From positions 1,190,589 to 1,254,588 of the forward strand of contig CM068322.1 of assembly GCA_034766995.1 (NCBI GenBank): 64,000 bases of DNA, read 5' to 3'. Source of the stretch: Acanthacorydalis orientalis (lineage: Eukaryota > Arthropoda > Insecta > Megaloptera > Corydalidae). Shown here in pieces: positions 13,787 through 24,744 of this stretch. The notes beneath the pieces are model-generated. The model saw only the letters and a program-made list of their open reading frames with translations, was not told the DNA's origin and searched no databases. The position numbers and the translations under genes were made by a program. Position 1 is the stretch's first letter, and each line of letters opens with the position of its first letter.

Positions 13787-13975
13787 CAAAAATACAAATA
13801 ACTGTAAGAATCTTTTGTCATTTACAGTTCTATACAACGTGTATATTTGTAAAACAGGTTACGTCATTTGTGAGAGTAAACAGTATTCACCCTCGTATTA
13901 TTTATTTTTTTAGAAGGGGAGTTAAAAACATGGAACGTGTATTTTACAAAATTTAAACTTTTATTACAATTTACT

Positions 13976-13998
13976 AATATATATATATATATATATAA
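13976..13998. repeat. Short (TA)n array
   Basis: About eleven TA units, 80 bases before the hairpin at 14081. Confidence 0.95.
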
Positions 13999-14080
13999 TC
14001 GAATTATATTATAGGGGATGGTCTGAATATTTGCATATATTACAGCAAGTAAATTTCACCTATATAGTATATTTTTATTT

Positions 14081-14126
14081 ATAAGTTACAAAAGTATGAA
14101 CTGTTTTTCATACTTTTGTAACTTAT
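14081..14126. repeat. Perfect 20-bp inverted repeat with 6-base loop
   Basis: Left arm ATAAGTTACAAAAGTATGAA (14081-14100) is exactly complementary to 14107-14126, with loop CTGTTT. Pairing continues weakly outside. It lies in non-coding DNA. Confidence 0.93.
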
Positions 14127-14540
14127 GTAATAATAAAGTTTAAATAATATATGACTACATACCTACATACAATATAAATATATCTAATTTACAAAAAAAT
14201 GGAAACTTTGTAATTATAATAAAAATTATATATACAAAACAGAAAAAGCACACACTTGAATACACCGATCATTTAAAATAATAAAAGTTTTAATCTTTCA
14301 TATTAATAAACTAAAAAAGTGTAAATGAAAATGTTTACATCATTCATAATAAGAGGTAGTTTGTTATTTTTATACACAGAATTAAGTTTCTCCAAAGGAC
14401 CGAATTTTTTCAGTATTGCCATCAAATGAATATTAACTAAAGTTATCTCTTGCTTAAAATATGTGCGAACTCACATCTATATAAATATTTACTCACTATA
14501 ACATTTAATTCATTTTATGCTAAAGCGGTGTATCATATTT

Positions 14541-14591
<51 letters not shown>

Positions 14592-14592
14592 C

Positions 14593-14625
<33 letters not shown>

Positions 14626-14869
14626 CAATATTGTGCAAAACAGAAGAAACAAATTCTACTTAAACATTTAAGTGTATTTATCTTTTCTTTCAGTTATTTT
14701 ATAATGATATTAATAATACATACTCGTACGTATATATTGATGAAACAAAAACAAAATGATATATTTTCAGAAATAATAATAATCCACTAATATTAAAATG
14801 CAACAAAACCAATAACCGTAATATATGAGAGTTTGCAAAACTAAAGCAATAAATCTAGTACTGTGTGTA
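14127..14869. other. AT-rich intergenic DNA
   Basis: No gene recognised; contains the TA array at 14544-14626. Confidence 0.5.
14544..14626. repeat. (TA)n array with TACA breaks
   Basis: TA run with four regularly placed AC substitutions in its right half. Confidence 0.97.
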
Positions 14870-15312
14870 AAAGCTCGTATTTTTAATAACCTCAGTCATC
14901 TGCGTGGCATTGATGACATTAAATTTAAAATGATGGTTTCGGATATATTTTCCCATTCATTTTTTAGTGTTCGAAACAGTTCCTGCTTGTTTCCGAAGCA
15001 TTTGCCCACAGCTCGTCCTTTGAGAATCACAAAGAGATTTTCAATGGAATTCAAGGCTGGTGATTGTACCGGGAAAACAAGAACTTGAACCCCATTGTCT
15101 TCTAACCAAACCTTTACCAACCTTGATGTGTGTTTCGGATCATTATCGTGTTGAAACACTAATCGAAACGACATATTCCACTCAGCATGAGGAATCATTT
15201 GTGCTTCTAAAATGTTTTTAAATGTGAAATGATCCGTTAACCAATATTTAGTAAAAAAAGACCCACCGTACGTTGAAAAACATATCCAAACCATCACGCT
15301 GCCACTTCCAGA
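14870..15312 (-). pseudogene. Tc1-type transposase, C-terminal catalytic half
   Basis: On the minus strand a frame open from about 15420 to 14896 carries the Tc1 core: GSGSVMVWICFSTYGG, KNILEAQMIPHAEWNM, second catalytic motif FQHDNDPKHTSRLVKVWL, end motif QSPALNSIENLFVILK with the catalytic E, and the terminal SSMPRR. The spacing D-34-E fits Tc1 rather than mariner. The first catalytic D and the DNA-binding domain are absent: homology stops at about 15312, and the codons upstream are unrelated. At the C-terminus a frame change moves the expected EVIKN tail out of frame. The preserved 140-residue frame indicates a moderately recent insertion followed by 5' loss. No flanking inverted repeats could be assigned. 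Confidence 0.9.
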
Positions 15313-15445
15313 GAAGTTACAGATCTTTGAGAAGCTACAGATCAGCGAAAAAGCCACTGCTGAGAAGAAAATATTTACAAAATAGGTTTGTATTTTTAAA
15401 GAAACCACAACTTTCTTCAAACCTCATTTCAAAGCATAAAATATA

Positions 15446-15486
15446 AATTGAACAACTTGTAGTTAATTGAAACAAGTTGTTCAATT
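15446..15486. repeat. Perfect 15-bp inverted repeat, 11-base loop
   Basis: AATTGAACAACTTGT (15446-15460) pairs exactly with 15472-15486. It lies between the Tc1 and mariner remnants and may be part of a lost element's end. Confidence 0.9.
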
Positions 15487-15517
15487 GTCAACCAAAAACG
15501 CACATAAAAATGATATT

Positions 15518-16135
15518 TCAACTCAGTGTTTGGCTACGTTTAATCGCAATCTGTAGACCTTCTTACGTCGATTCATCACCGTGGATGAAACAGGGATCCC
15601 AACTACACACCTGAATTGAAACAGCAGTCAGAGCAGTGGACAACGACTGGTGAAACTGAGCCGAATAAGGCGAAGACCGTTTTGTCGGGTAATAAGGTGA
15701 TGGCCTCTGTTTCTGGGGATTCCCATGAATCATTCTGATCGACTACATAACGAAAGAAAAAACGATAACAGGAACCTATTATGCAATATTATTGGGCCGT
15801 TACAAAAAAGATCTGAAACAAAAGTGGCCAAGACCGGCGCACAAAAAAGTACTCTTCAGGACAACGGGCCGTCCCACAAATCGACCGTCTCAATGGAAAA
15901 ATTTCACGAATTAGGATTCGAATTGATTCCTCATAAAATCCCATTCTCGACCTCGTGCGACTTCTTGCTCTTCCCAAACTTGAAACTTTGACACAATGGG
16001 AAGAAATTCTCGACAAGTGAGAATGTCATCGCTACCGTCAATGCGTATGTTGCAGACTGTGAGAAAAGCTACTTTTCCGACGGAATAAACAAATTGGAAA
16101 CCCGTTGAACCAAGTGTAAAGTCCTTAATAGGGAC
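15518..16135 (+). pseudogene. Mariner transposase, catalytic two thirds, frameshifted
   Basis: Plus-strand translation with a few frame changes gives, in order, FLRRFITVDET (first catalytic D), NYTPELKQQSEQWTTTGE, KAKTVLSGNKVMASV, IDYITKEKTITGTYY, LQDNGPSHKSTVSMEKFHEL (second D), IPHKIPFSTSCDFLLFPNLK (third D kept, but PDLAP region shortened), and ADCEKSYFSDGINKLETRWT at the C-terminus. This is the mariner type often annotated as SETMAR-like in insect genomes. The G+C content is clearly higher than in the surrounding DNA. The helix-turn-helix N-terminus and both terminal repeats were not found. At least two indels and one stop make it a pseudogene. Confidence 0.9.
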
Positions 16136-16139
16136 TAGG

Positions 16140-16209
16140 ATGAGAAATAAAATCGATTTTTTTTTCAAAAAACAGTATTTAACTTGCTTTCTTTACTTAT
16201 AAAACAACC

Positions 16210-16258
<49 letters not shown>

Positions 16259-16928
16259 CAAACATTGTGAATGTGGAATGACTATACTTGGAAAGTCAAA
16301 ATTACTGCCAAACCAAATGGTATTTATTTCTCTCACTGTAAATATTCTTCAGTCTATAATATATGCCACTGTTAGTTATAACATATAAAAAATAATATTA
16401 AAAAAATAAAAGATTTTATTAAAATTATTATTTATATTTAATCAAGATTAATAATGTAAAATATAATACTTACTTAAGGTACATCATTCTTCTAGAAAAT
16501 CTTTCCATCGGAACTTAAAATGTACATCATTGTTTTTTTGAGACTGTGGCTATGTTCATAAATGAATTTTTCACTCACCCCTCAAATTGCAAAAAAATAT
16601 AATCAAATGTTCTTTTTTTATTATTGATTACAAGTATTTTGATTTTGCGTTTCGTAGCGATTGTGTGGATATACGAATGATCCCACCCCCATTAAAACAT
16701 GAATGTTTTTGAATAAGTAATAATTAACAATGTTCAATAACCAATTCTTGGATATTTGTAATAATAAAAAATTGTGTTATTTACAAGACGAGTTAAGAAA
16801 TGCATTTATGAAAAAAATATAGTAAGTATATATACTTTTGGAAAAGTTCACTTAAAAATGTACATGAATTTTTAGTTAATCTTAATAGTTTCGATAAAGT
16901 ATGTTTATGAGAATTAAGATTTTTACTA
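16140..16928. other. AT-rich intergenic DNA
   Basis: No gene recognised; one TA array at 16212-16255. Confidence 0.55.
16212..16255. repeat. (TA)n array
   Basis: Uninterrupted TA run about 75 bases after the mariner remnant. Confidence 0.97.
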
Positions 16929-16948
16929 TTATATATATATATATATAT
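16929..16948. repeat. (TA)n array at the 5' end of RTE copy 1
   Basis: TA run directly preceding the retrotransposon's first base. With 19863-19948 it brackets the element. Confidence 0.95.
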
Positions 16949-16957
16949 CAAGGCAAG

Positions 16958-18214
16958 ATGGCAGAGGGTGCTAAGAATCCCCGGAGTCTAAACACCGACT
17001 GCCCTTCTCTCTATTCTTTCCACAGGTCATCTACGCTCAATATCTCTACCTACAATTGCAGATCACTATCGAACGAAGAAAGACTGGAAGAACTCCAAGA
17101 AGAACTGACCAAAATTAAGTGGGACATTATAGGACTTAGTGAAGTACGAAGAAAAGGAGAAAAAACGCTTGAAATGAAAAACGGAGATCTTCTTTACTAT
17201 CGTGGATCAGAAAAAGGAAATATAGGAGGAATCGGCTTTATCGTAAATAAGAAACTAAAGGATAACATTGTGGAAATAGAAAGCACATCAGAACGTGCGG
17301 CGAGATTGGTAATTCAAATATCAAAGAGGTATCAAATCCAAATCATGCAAGTCTACGCGCCTACAACAGCTCATAAGGACGAAGAAGTTGAAGATTTTTA
17401 CCAAGAAATAGGAAAACTTAATGACAAGGGAAACTGTCACTACAAAATTATAATGGGAGACTTTAACGCAAAGATCGGAGAAAGGCAAGAAAACGATAAT
17501 GTAGTTGGAAAATTTGGCTTTGGAACAAGGAATGAAAGAGGAAATCGACTAATTGATTTTGCAGAGAGCACAAGTTTATATGTAATGAACTCCTTTTTCA
17601 AGAAAAATATCAAAAGGAAATGGACATGGAAAGGTCCCAATAACATCAAAAACGAAATAGACTACATCCTGGTAAATAAAAAATCAATTGTGGAAGATTG
17701 TTCCGTATTAAATAGATTTAATGCCGGGAGCGATCATCGGATGGTAAGAAGCAAAATACGCATAAATTCAAGACTGGAAAGAAGAAAACTTTTCAAGACT
17801 CCGAGGAAGACAATTAATATTCAAACTCTAGAAGAGAGAAAAGTAGAATTTGAAACAGAATTAAAAAACCGTTTTGACATATTGGAGAATGCAGATGCGA
17901 ATGTAGAAGGAAAAGTGGTTGAAATTATCAAAGAATCCGCGCAAGAAATAGGAGGAATCCTTAAAATAAAATCAAATAAGAAAATATCAGAAAACACTAA
18001 ATGTCTAATGAAGAAGAGAAGAGAAATAAAACTAACAGATAATGTGAAAGACCGAATCGAATACATCGAACTTGGCAAAACAGTGAGGAAGTGTATTAGA
18101 GAAGACGTTCGAAAGTACAACAATGAACTAATTAAGAAGACTATTGAAGAAAATAAAAGCTACCGAAAAATGAAACAGAGCTTAACGATTGGCAAAGAAC
18201 ATATAACTGTTTGA
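16958..18214 (+). pseudogene. RTE ORF, 5' part: apurinic-type endonuclease domain
   Basis: I take ATG at 16958 as the start because the in-frame codons before it come from the flanking TA repeat. Counting from it, residues 28-270 form an exonuclease-endonuclease-phosphatase domain: N33 in TYNCRSL, E62 in LSEVR, Y133 in QVYAP, D168 and N170 in MGDFNA, D235 in NEIDYIL, and D259-H260 in GSDHR, so all usual catalytic positions are present. This enzyme nicks target DNA to prime reverse transcription. The following lysine-rich linker leads to a premature stop at 18212-18214, caused by a one-base loss (ACTGTTTG here, ACTGCCTTG in the second copy). Without that, the frame would run into the reverse transcriptase. 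Insect databases often name such proteins craniofacial development protein 2-like. Confidence 0.93.
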
Positions 18215-19842
18215 AATTAGATGATGGGAGCAGAATTTTCAACAAAAAGGAAATCATTAAAAGAGTAGAAGAATTCTATACAGACCTATACAAAAATACA
18301 TGTAACAAAGAAAACGAGAATAGAAAACATACAAACCAAGGTGTCCCACCCGTGCTACCGGAAGAGGTTACATATGCAATAAAGAATATGAAAAATGGAA
18401 GAGCAGCCGGAAATGATGGGTTAATAGCAGAAATTTTCAAGTTAGTAGGAGAAAAAACAGAAAAAGTTCTCGCTGATATATTCACTGCTTGTATACAAAA
18501 AAGAACTATCCCAGATAAATGGAATGAAGCCACCGTAATTCTTCTACACAAGAAAGGAGATAAAGAAGATTTGAAGAATTATCGGCCGATTAGTTTACTA
18601 CCTACGATATATAAAATCTTTACAAAAATAATTTCGAAACGTCTACAAGTGCAACTAGATTTCGCCCAACCAAGGGAACAAGCAGGATTTAGAACCAGAT
18701 TTAGTACAATGGATCATATTCAAGTAGTGAGAGAAGTAATAAGCCGGTCAAATGAATATCAAATACCAGTGTGTCTTGGATTTATAGACTACGAGAAGGC
18801 TTTTGACTCCATCACCACCTTGTCGGTAATATCTGCACTGAAGAACCAGGGCATAGAGGGCACATATATCGAGCTGCTAGATAACATCTATAAAAAAGCA
18901 ACGATGTCGGTGAAGCTACATGAAGAAACAAGAAAGATAAAAATCGAGAAAGGTGTAAGACAGGGAGATGCAATTTCTCCGAAATTGTTTACTGCGGCCT
19001 TAGAAGAAGTATTCAAATCGCTCGACTGGGAGGACAAAGGAATCGAGATAAAGGGCGAAAGATTAAGCCATCTCCGGTTTGCCGATGATATAGTTATTTT
19101 TGCAAATACTCCGGAAGAGTTGCAAAAGAGAATAGAAGAACTAAACGATGCCAGTCAAAAAATCGGCCTTAACATGAATCACACAAAGACAAAAGTACTG
19201 TTCAATGCGTTTGTATGTCCGAAGAAAATTGAAATAAAAGGAACGGAAATAGAAGAAGTCACGAAATATGTCTATCTAGGCCAGCTTATCAACAGAGATG
19301 GATCATTCACGGAAGAAGTAAATAGGAGAATAAAAATGGGATGGAGCTCTTTCGGAAGAAACGCCTCAATATTTAAATCAACAATCCCACTCTGTTTAAA
19401 GAAAAAAGTATTCGATCAGTGTATACTACCGGTCCTTACCTACGGCAGCGAAACATGGGTGCTTAACGCCAAAATAGTTCAAAGACTCCAAACAACACAA
19501 CGAAGTATGGAACGATGCATGTTGGGAATAACAAGAAGAGATAGAAAGAGAATAGAATGGATACGAAAACAAACAGGAGTCACAGATATAATAAGAAGAG
19601 TAAAGAGTCTGAAATGGAAATGGGCGGGACATGTCGCAAGAAGAGAAGACAACCGATGGACAAGAGAAATTATTGACTGGGAACCAAGGAATATGAAAAG
19701 ACCGAGAAAGAGACCAATGAACAGATGGGATAAGGATATTAAAAACTTTATTGGAAAACTGTGGAAAAGAGAGGCACTGAATCGAACAAAATGGAAAGTC
19801 ATGGAAGAGGCCTTTATCCAGCAGTGGATTGACAGGGGCTGA
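18211..19842 (+). pseudogene. RTE ORF, 3' part: reverse transcriptase domain
   Basis: Continuation of the endonuclease ORF in another frame after the frameshift. Counting from 18211: VILLHKKGDKEDLKNYRPIS at 109-128, GFIDYEKAFDS at 190-200 (catalytic D193), VRQGDAISPKLF at 249-260, LRFADDIVIF at 288-297 (catalytic D292-D293), and a C-terminal region with KWKWAGHVARREDNRW, typical of RTE proteins. All RT blocks are uninterrupted for 543 codons up to the stop before the GAT tail. The product would copy element RNA at a nicked chromosomal site. Because the first M is internal to the original protein, this part alone lacks the endonuclease. Confidence 0.94.
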
Positions 19843-19844
19843 AG

Positions 19845-19860
19845 ATGGTGATGATGATGA

Positions 19861-19948
<88 letters not shown>
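19845..19948. repeat. (GAT)n tail passing into (TA)n
   Basis: The retrotransposon's tail has about six GAT/GGT units, then over 80 bases of TA. Confidence 0.97.
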
Positions 19949-19952
<4 letters not shown>

Positions 19953-21059
19953 CAAGAAATTTTCCATCTCTAAAAATAAATCAATATCATAAAATTTTTT
20001 CATAAAAACTTTAATAAGGTTTTTATAATAAATGTTTGTGATATTTTATAATTAGCAAGGGAACTAAAACAAGTATTTTGATACAATTCTTCCTAAATAA
20101 AACACGCATGTAAAATAATTCTCAAGACTTTTGGAACACATATATTACAAAAAAATGTATATTGGAAGTAATGAGGTGCATCACATAGATAGGATGTGTA
20201 TTATGAAACCTAGCATTTTTGTCTACAATTGTGATGGATGGTGATGAAAAATTGCAGTGATATTGATTATGTTGAATAGTAAGAACTACTCTATAGATCT
20301 TCCCGTGTTTGTTTTCTAGAGATATGTAAAACGTCTTATATTTATAATAATAAAACATGTCAAAGTTAAGACAATTTCTATTGGATTTGAGTCATTGTAA
20401 ATTTAATTATTTAAAGATAGCATTTTTATATAATATATTTTATTACAATGAAAACATTTGAAATTTATTTTTGCATTTAGTATGTTTGTCCTAAAAGTTT
20501 TTCCTTTAAGCTTCTTTAGACAAAGTATTATATTTTTCATCTTTCTCTTATGTTGCATTATAATTTAAAAATATATTTTTATTAATATATCTTCAATAAA
20601 TACTGAATAATTAGCATGAAATTGTCCTTTTAACAATATATAATTCGATAAAATATTCAATTAAGTTTTTAACAAACATGTTAAAAAAAAGTTCAACTGA
20701 AGATGATATGAAAAGTGAAAATATACAGTAAAAGTCGAGTACAATAGCATTAAAGTTTTCATTTTTTTAATACGACGAGTTCAATGTCTGAAGTCAAAAA
20801 CAGTACAATGCAATCTCCGGACGAATGCGACGTAACGACGCTGACTATTTGTTCGTTCTTCTACACTTGACCTTTTCCAAGTTCCAGGATAATGCGCAAC
20901 CTTTTAACATTTATACAGATTCTACTGAAATATTCACACTGTTGTATAATGAGTTTCATAAAAACTCATTACAAAAATTATTCTGCATGTTGAGTAACCT
21001 TAGAATCGCCATATGTAAAAAATATATTTTTATTTATGCATATCTACAAGAAAATTATG

Positions 21060-21102
<43 letters not shown>

Positions 21103-21118
21103 CATACCTTATGTAGAT
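19949..21118. other. AT-rich intergenic DNA
   Basis: No gene recognised. A frame at 20825-21160 begins in a slightly GC-richer patch (MRRNDADYLFVLL) but ends in a TA array, and I do not recognise it. Confidence 0.5.
21063..21101. repeat. (TA)n array
   Basis: Uninterrupted TA run immediately before the candidate Tigger-type end. Confidence 0.97.
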
Positions 21119-21759
21119 ACAGTGAACTCTCTATTGGCGGTAATAATTCGCTCTAGATAATGCATTGTTTCATAAAAATATCGTCATGTGAATCCAATAA
21201 TTCATTCAGCACATTTTAACAATTCGTTCTAATACATCATCGAAAGTTAAAAATTTTGCTATATAATTAAGATATTTTACATTCTCAAAATATACATATT
21301 TAAATTAACTCCTTAACATAATAATTAATTGAAATTCAATGTGACCAAAAAATACTATTTATTTTTCAGTTTAACATTTGTGTAAGCTTAACAAAAAAAA
21401 GAATATTTATACATTACTTAATATTATAATTCGATACTAATTACCGAAATCAATAATGAATAATTAAATAAAAAATTAAAAAATAATCCAATAGTCCTGT
21501 AGAATATAAAACTTTTCGAAGCATTCTGGTAAATGAAGTATTTGATATTGTTTACACTGCCAAGTCGTGTCGCTTCTTACATTATTTTTTAATTACACGC
21601 GACATCTATTAACAGGATGTTGCTTTTAACCACTGGAAGGAATATGTTCAGGAAAATGTACTCTCACTCGAATAGCTCATTTGGCTCTCATTGTCACTTT
21701 CGTACAAATTCAAAACAGACATGTAGCAGAGTTCGTTTCTACAGTTCACACTTTAACAC

Positions 21760-21762
<3 letters not shown>

Positions 21763-21833
<71 letters not shown>
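21763..21833. repeat. (TA)n array
   Basis: Pure TA run of about 70 bases within the candidate Tigger region. Confidence 0.97.
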
Positions 21834-21834
<1 letters not shown>

Positions 21835-22066
21835 TTTTTTCTGATACTTGCTTTGTAGCCGCACTAAAGCAAATTAAATCTGCGTGCGTTTCAGAGACAT
21901 CAATACTTACAATGGCATAAGAAATACATGACGTATCTGAGATGTCTTTGTATGCCAAGGAGGAAAGTTCTCTGCAAGATTAAAAAGGAAGTTTTTTTAA
22001 AAAAATAAATACAATTAACCATAAAATGATTTAATTGTATACGAGTTAATCGTGGAGTAAGTACTC

Positions 22067-22070
<4 letters not shown>

Positions 22071-22117
<47 letters not shown>
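22071..22117. repeat. (TA)n array
   Basis: Pure TA run about 160 bases before the helix-turn-helix-like reading. Confidence 0.97.
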
Positions 22118-22121
<4 letters not shown>

Positions 22122-22480
22122 AAATATTATTAATCGCGCGTAATTATGTAAATTGGTTACTCATATTAGACAATATGAGAAGTAACTCATTATCTGCTTA
22201 ATTTTTTTTTAAACTTACCGGATATTTTACAATAATTATTGATTAATATATAAACAAGACTGTTGAGTACCTTTGTGTCGGAAGCGATGATCTCAAGATG
22301 GTTAAAAAAATGTAGTAACATATACGAGTACATTCAAATTGTAGATTCTAAAGAAATGCCGAATTAAATCATTGAATATATGTTCGATAAGTGGATTCAA
22401 AACAATAAAACTGCAGTTTTGATTAAAGGTAAGACTTTCGTTCAGATGATGAAGAAGCAAACTTGCCATCAAGAGATGAA

Positions 22481-23480
22481 ATCTACTTCCTCCGAACTAA
22501 TGTTTGAATATTGTTCTAAAATTTACCTTAATACTTTTCAGCATCTCTGTCCGATTCAATGACTAATATTGCATTGCAAGTGCTTAAAAAATAATTAATA
22601 GAGACAAAATTAAATCTCATACTCTTGAACGGAAAATAAATAAAGAAATGAAAATGATACTAATTGAATGGGATATTTTCAATCATAAAAACAAATTGGT
22701 AATATATTAATCAATTGAAGGAGTGGAGAACAATGACAACACATTTTTATATAATAAACTATCAACTAATGTGATGACTGATTTAATACTTGTCAGTTTT
22801 TTTTAAATTATTAAATAAAATACTACATAATTTTTATTAAAATCAGCTTTTATTTGGCCCCCGTTGACTAATGTAAAGATGCTCTGTTGACAATAAAAAC
22901 ATTTCTACATTAAACACAAAATATAGTCGTTTTGAGCATTAATTACACTAAAATATTTACATTTACTACCAAATTTATTAATATTTAACGATTTGAGTGC
23001 TACACAATTTATTTTGTGCAGTATTTTAATTAAGGACTATAAAAATATTATATCGGAAAAGGAACGTCTAAATAAGCTGGGTGACTTACCCTCTTAAAAT
23101 AATTAGCTGTCATGTACAACAAAAGTGATTCTTTTAAATACAAAACTCAAAATATGAAATAAGCCATTATATGCGTAATTGTGTTAGATGTAAATAAGAA
23201 AATAAATCAACGTATTAGTTAGAGTTCACAACAGTAACTATTATTTTAATATGTGTCACTTTTTATGCAGAGAAAACAATAGTTTAATATGACATATAAC
23301 CACAGAAAACAATATAAATAATAAAATAAGATACGACCTAAAAGCCAGATGGCAAGAAGATTATTATTGTATACCGTTTAGTAGAACAATTAAACGATGT
23401 GGGTTCAATGTTGTGCTATATGGTAGCGATATGATAAATTGAACATGTTCATTGTATATTCCAATTATTCACATTTTTTT
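22481..23480. other. AT-rich intergenic DNA
   Basis: No gene or repeat recognised. Confidence 0.55.
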
Positions 23481-23504
23481 AACATACATACGACTTCTAG
23501 TATC

Positions 23505-23634
23505 TTCTAGAAGAAACGTTCAAAAATGTTTTGGAAGAATTTAAAAAGCATTCCCTCTAAAATTCTCAATCGTTACTTATGAAGGTCTCAGAATGTTCTC
23601 GAAAGTTAATTAAGAAGGATCTAGAATATTCTAG
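23505..23634. promoter_or_regulatory. Cluster of heat-shock-element-like motifs
   Basis: Heat-shock factor binds alternating GAA/TTC pentamers. Here I see TTCTAGAA (23505-23512), GAAACGTTC (23513-23521, off-spacing), the perfect three-unit GAATGTTCTCGAA (23591-23603), and the 14-bp palindrome CTAGAATATTCTAG (23621-23634). The segment after it (to about 23870) has raised CpG content with repeated CGCGAG words and an AATAAA-like signal near 23845. Such TTC/GAA clusters are also common in the LTRs of some copia-type retrotransposons, so a solo LTR is an alternative. No LTR ends could be fixed. Confidence 0.45.
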
Positions 23635-23879
23635 TCAGTTAGGCGAATCAGTTATTCATAACAAAATCATGACAGCATCGCGAGTAGTAAAAAGATCACG
23701 ATTTATTAAAGAATACTAAATAGTCAAGGAATCGCGAGATTTGAAAGTTCGCGAGTCATAGTGAAAGATGGCGAGTCGTCGAAGAAAGAAAACTGTGATT
23801 CAGGGAGTGGACTGAATAGAAAATATAAGCATTGAATAATAAAATATATTGAATAGTAAAAACGCAAACAAAATTAAAT

Positions 23880-24264
23880 TGTATTTGTAAAATGTGAACA
23901 GGTAAATAAATTATAATTTAGTGAATGTTTGTTTTTTTGACCTCATGAACATACCATCAGCATATACATATATGAGTTAAAACTCTATTCTGATGATGAC
24001 AGATAAATTAAAATAGGCAGTCGAAAAGATTTATAACCTCTATTATATTCTCACATAGTGCTGCAGTGCTCCGGTAAGAGTTTTATTAACAGTAAGCTCT
24101 TTTTTACTTTTACACTCCACTGCTTAATCGTTTCCATTACACAATTTAAACTTTTATAAACTTAAACAATACCTATGACATTCGTATTTATTATGACTAT
24201 CCTTGATGTATTATAGTTATTTTTAGTCGTAAAGCGAATGAAAGTGTTCCTTCATACATTACAT
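23880..24264. other. AT-rich intergenic DNA
   Basis: Nothing recognised. Confidence 0.55.
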
Positions 24265-24268
24265 TTAA

Positions 24269-24740
24269 CCCATTAAGCGCCGTTGTCGCGTATACGCAAC
24301 ATTAATTTTGAAAAAAAATTTCTGTGCTAAAAATATTTTTTTTCGAAACTTTTTTATATAATAAAATGTATGTAGTAAACATTGATTAAATAGCAATAGA
24401 ACTAAATTATTTTTTTCGATTTTTGCGAAAGTGAGAAACAAGAGGAATAGATGTAGAATTTGCAAGAGCTAGACCATATAGGTGTAAAAAGTGCAACGTT
24501 TTTTTTCACTCGAAGTGTTTTAGCAACTAACACGACATTTGAGTCGGATTTTAATAGAATAAATGAATTTAAAATTTAAAACAGACTAGTCTTATTCACT
24601 TCTGAAATATTTTTTTTTGATAATTCTTTTATTATAGATTTTTAATTTTTTTCCTTCTAATGCCAAATTAATTAAAAGGGACCTAGAATGTTAAAAGTTT
24701 TTGAAAATTCCTACGATTTTGAGTAACGGCGTTTAATGGG
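24269..24740 (+). mobile_element. PiggyBac-type internally deleted element with Cys-rich tail
   Basis: A 472-bp element. Left end CCCATTAAGCGCCGTTG follows TTAA (24265-24268). The right end reads, as reverse complement, CCCATTAAACGCCGTTACTC and is followed by TTTA, a one-base-changed copy of TTAA. The CCC start and TTAA target are hallmarks of piggyBac. Between about 24435 and 24530 the plus strand encodes, with one frameshift, RCRICK and then RPYRCKKCNVFFHSKCFSN. These are the CxxC and CxxCxxxxHxxxC clusters of the C-terminal Cys-rich (RING-like) domain of piggyBac transposases, which binds the transposon ends. The catalytic domain is deleted. A GCGTATACGC palindrome lies at 24288-24297 in the left subterminal region. 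Confidence 0.85.
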
Positions 24741-24744
24741 TTTA

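Larger units (their letters stand above)
13208..14080. other. AT-rich intergenic DNA
   Basis: No gene recognised; contains two TA arrays. Confidence 0.55.
16949..19864 (+). mobile_element. RTE-type non-LTR retrotransposon, copy 1, nearly full length
   Basis: About 2.9 kb. It starts CAAGGCAAGATGGCAGAGGG and ends in a (GAT)n tail passing into a TA array. It encodes an endonuclease followed by a reverse transcriptase, with no gag-like ORF, no long 5' region and a short microsatellite tail, which is the organisation of the RTE clade. A TA array lies on both sides, so the target-site duplication, if any, is hidden in TA repeats. Compared with the copy at 51749, one base is missing near 18200, which splits the single ORF. 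Protein identity with that copy is high (about ten substitutions over some 675 residues), so the family was active recently. Confidence 0.93.
21119..22480 (+). mobile_element. Possible decayed pogo/Tigger-type element
   Basis: Two weak signals occur in the order expected. At 21119, after a TA, CAGTGAACTCTCTATTGG resembles the ends of Tigger-like elements. It is followed by repeated AATTCG(C/T)TCTA words typical of their subterminal parts. At about 22276-22480, plus-strand translation gives VSEAMISRWLKKCSNIYEYI, then a segment with MFDKWIQNN, similar in pattern to the Psq and CENP-B helix-turn-helix regions of pogo transposases. The two lie 1.1 kb apart with two TA arrays between them, so they may not belong together. 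No catalytic domain or right end was seen. Confidence 0.28.

Noticed and set aside
17821..18123. Minus-strand frames inside both RTE copies (also 18276-18551, 19426-19632, 52222-52497, 53425-53748)
   Set aside because: They occur at the same place in both copies as antisense shadows of the RT ORF and lack any domain.
19479..20003. 174-codon minus frame with poly-YI and poly-His segments
   Set aside because: It is the antisense of the RTE reverse transcriptase C-terminus plus its GAT tail and TA array.
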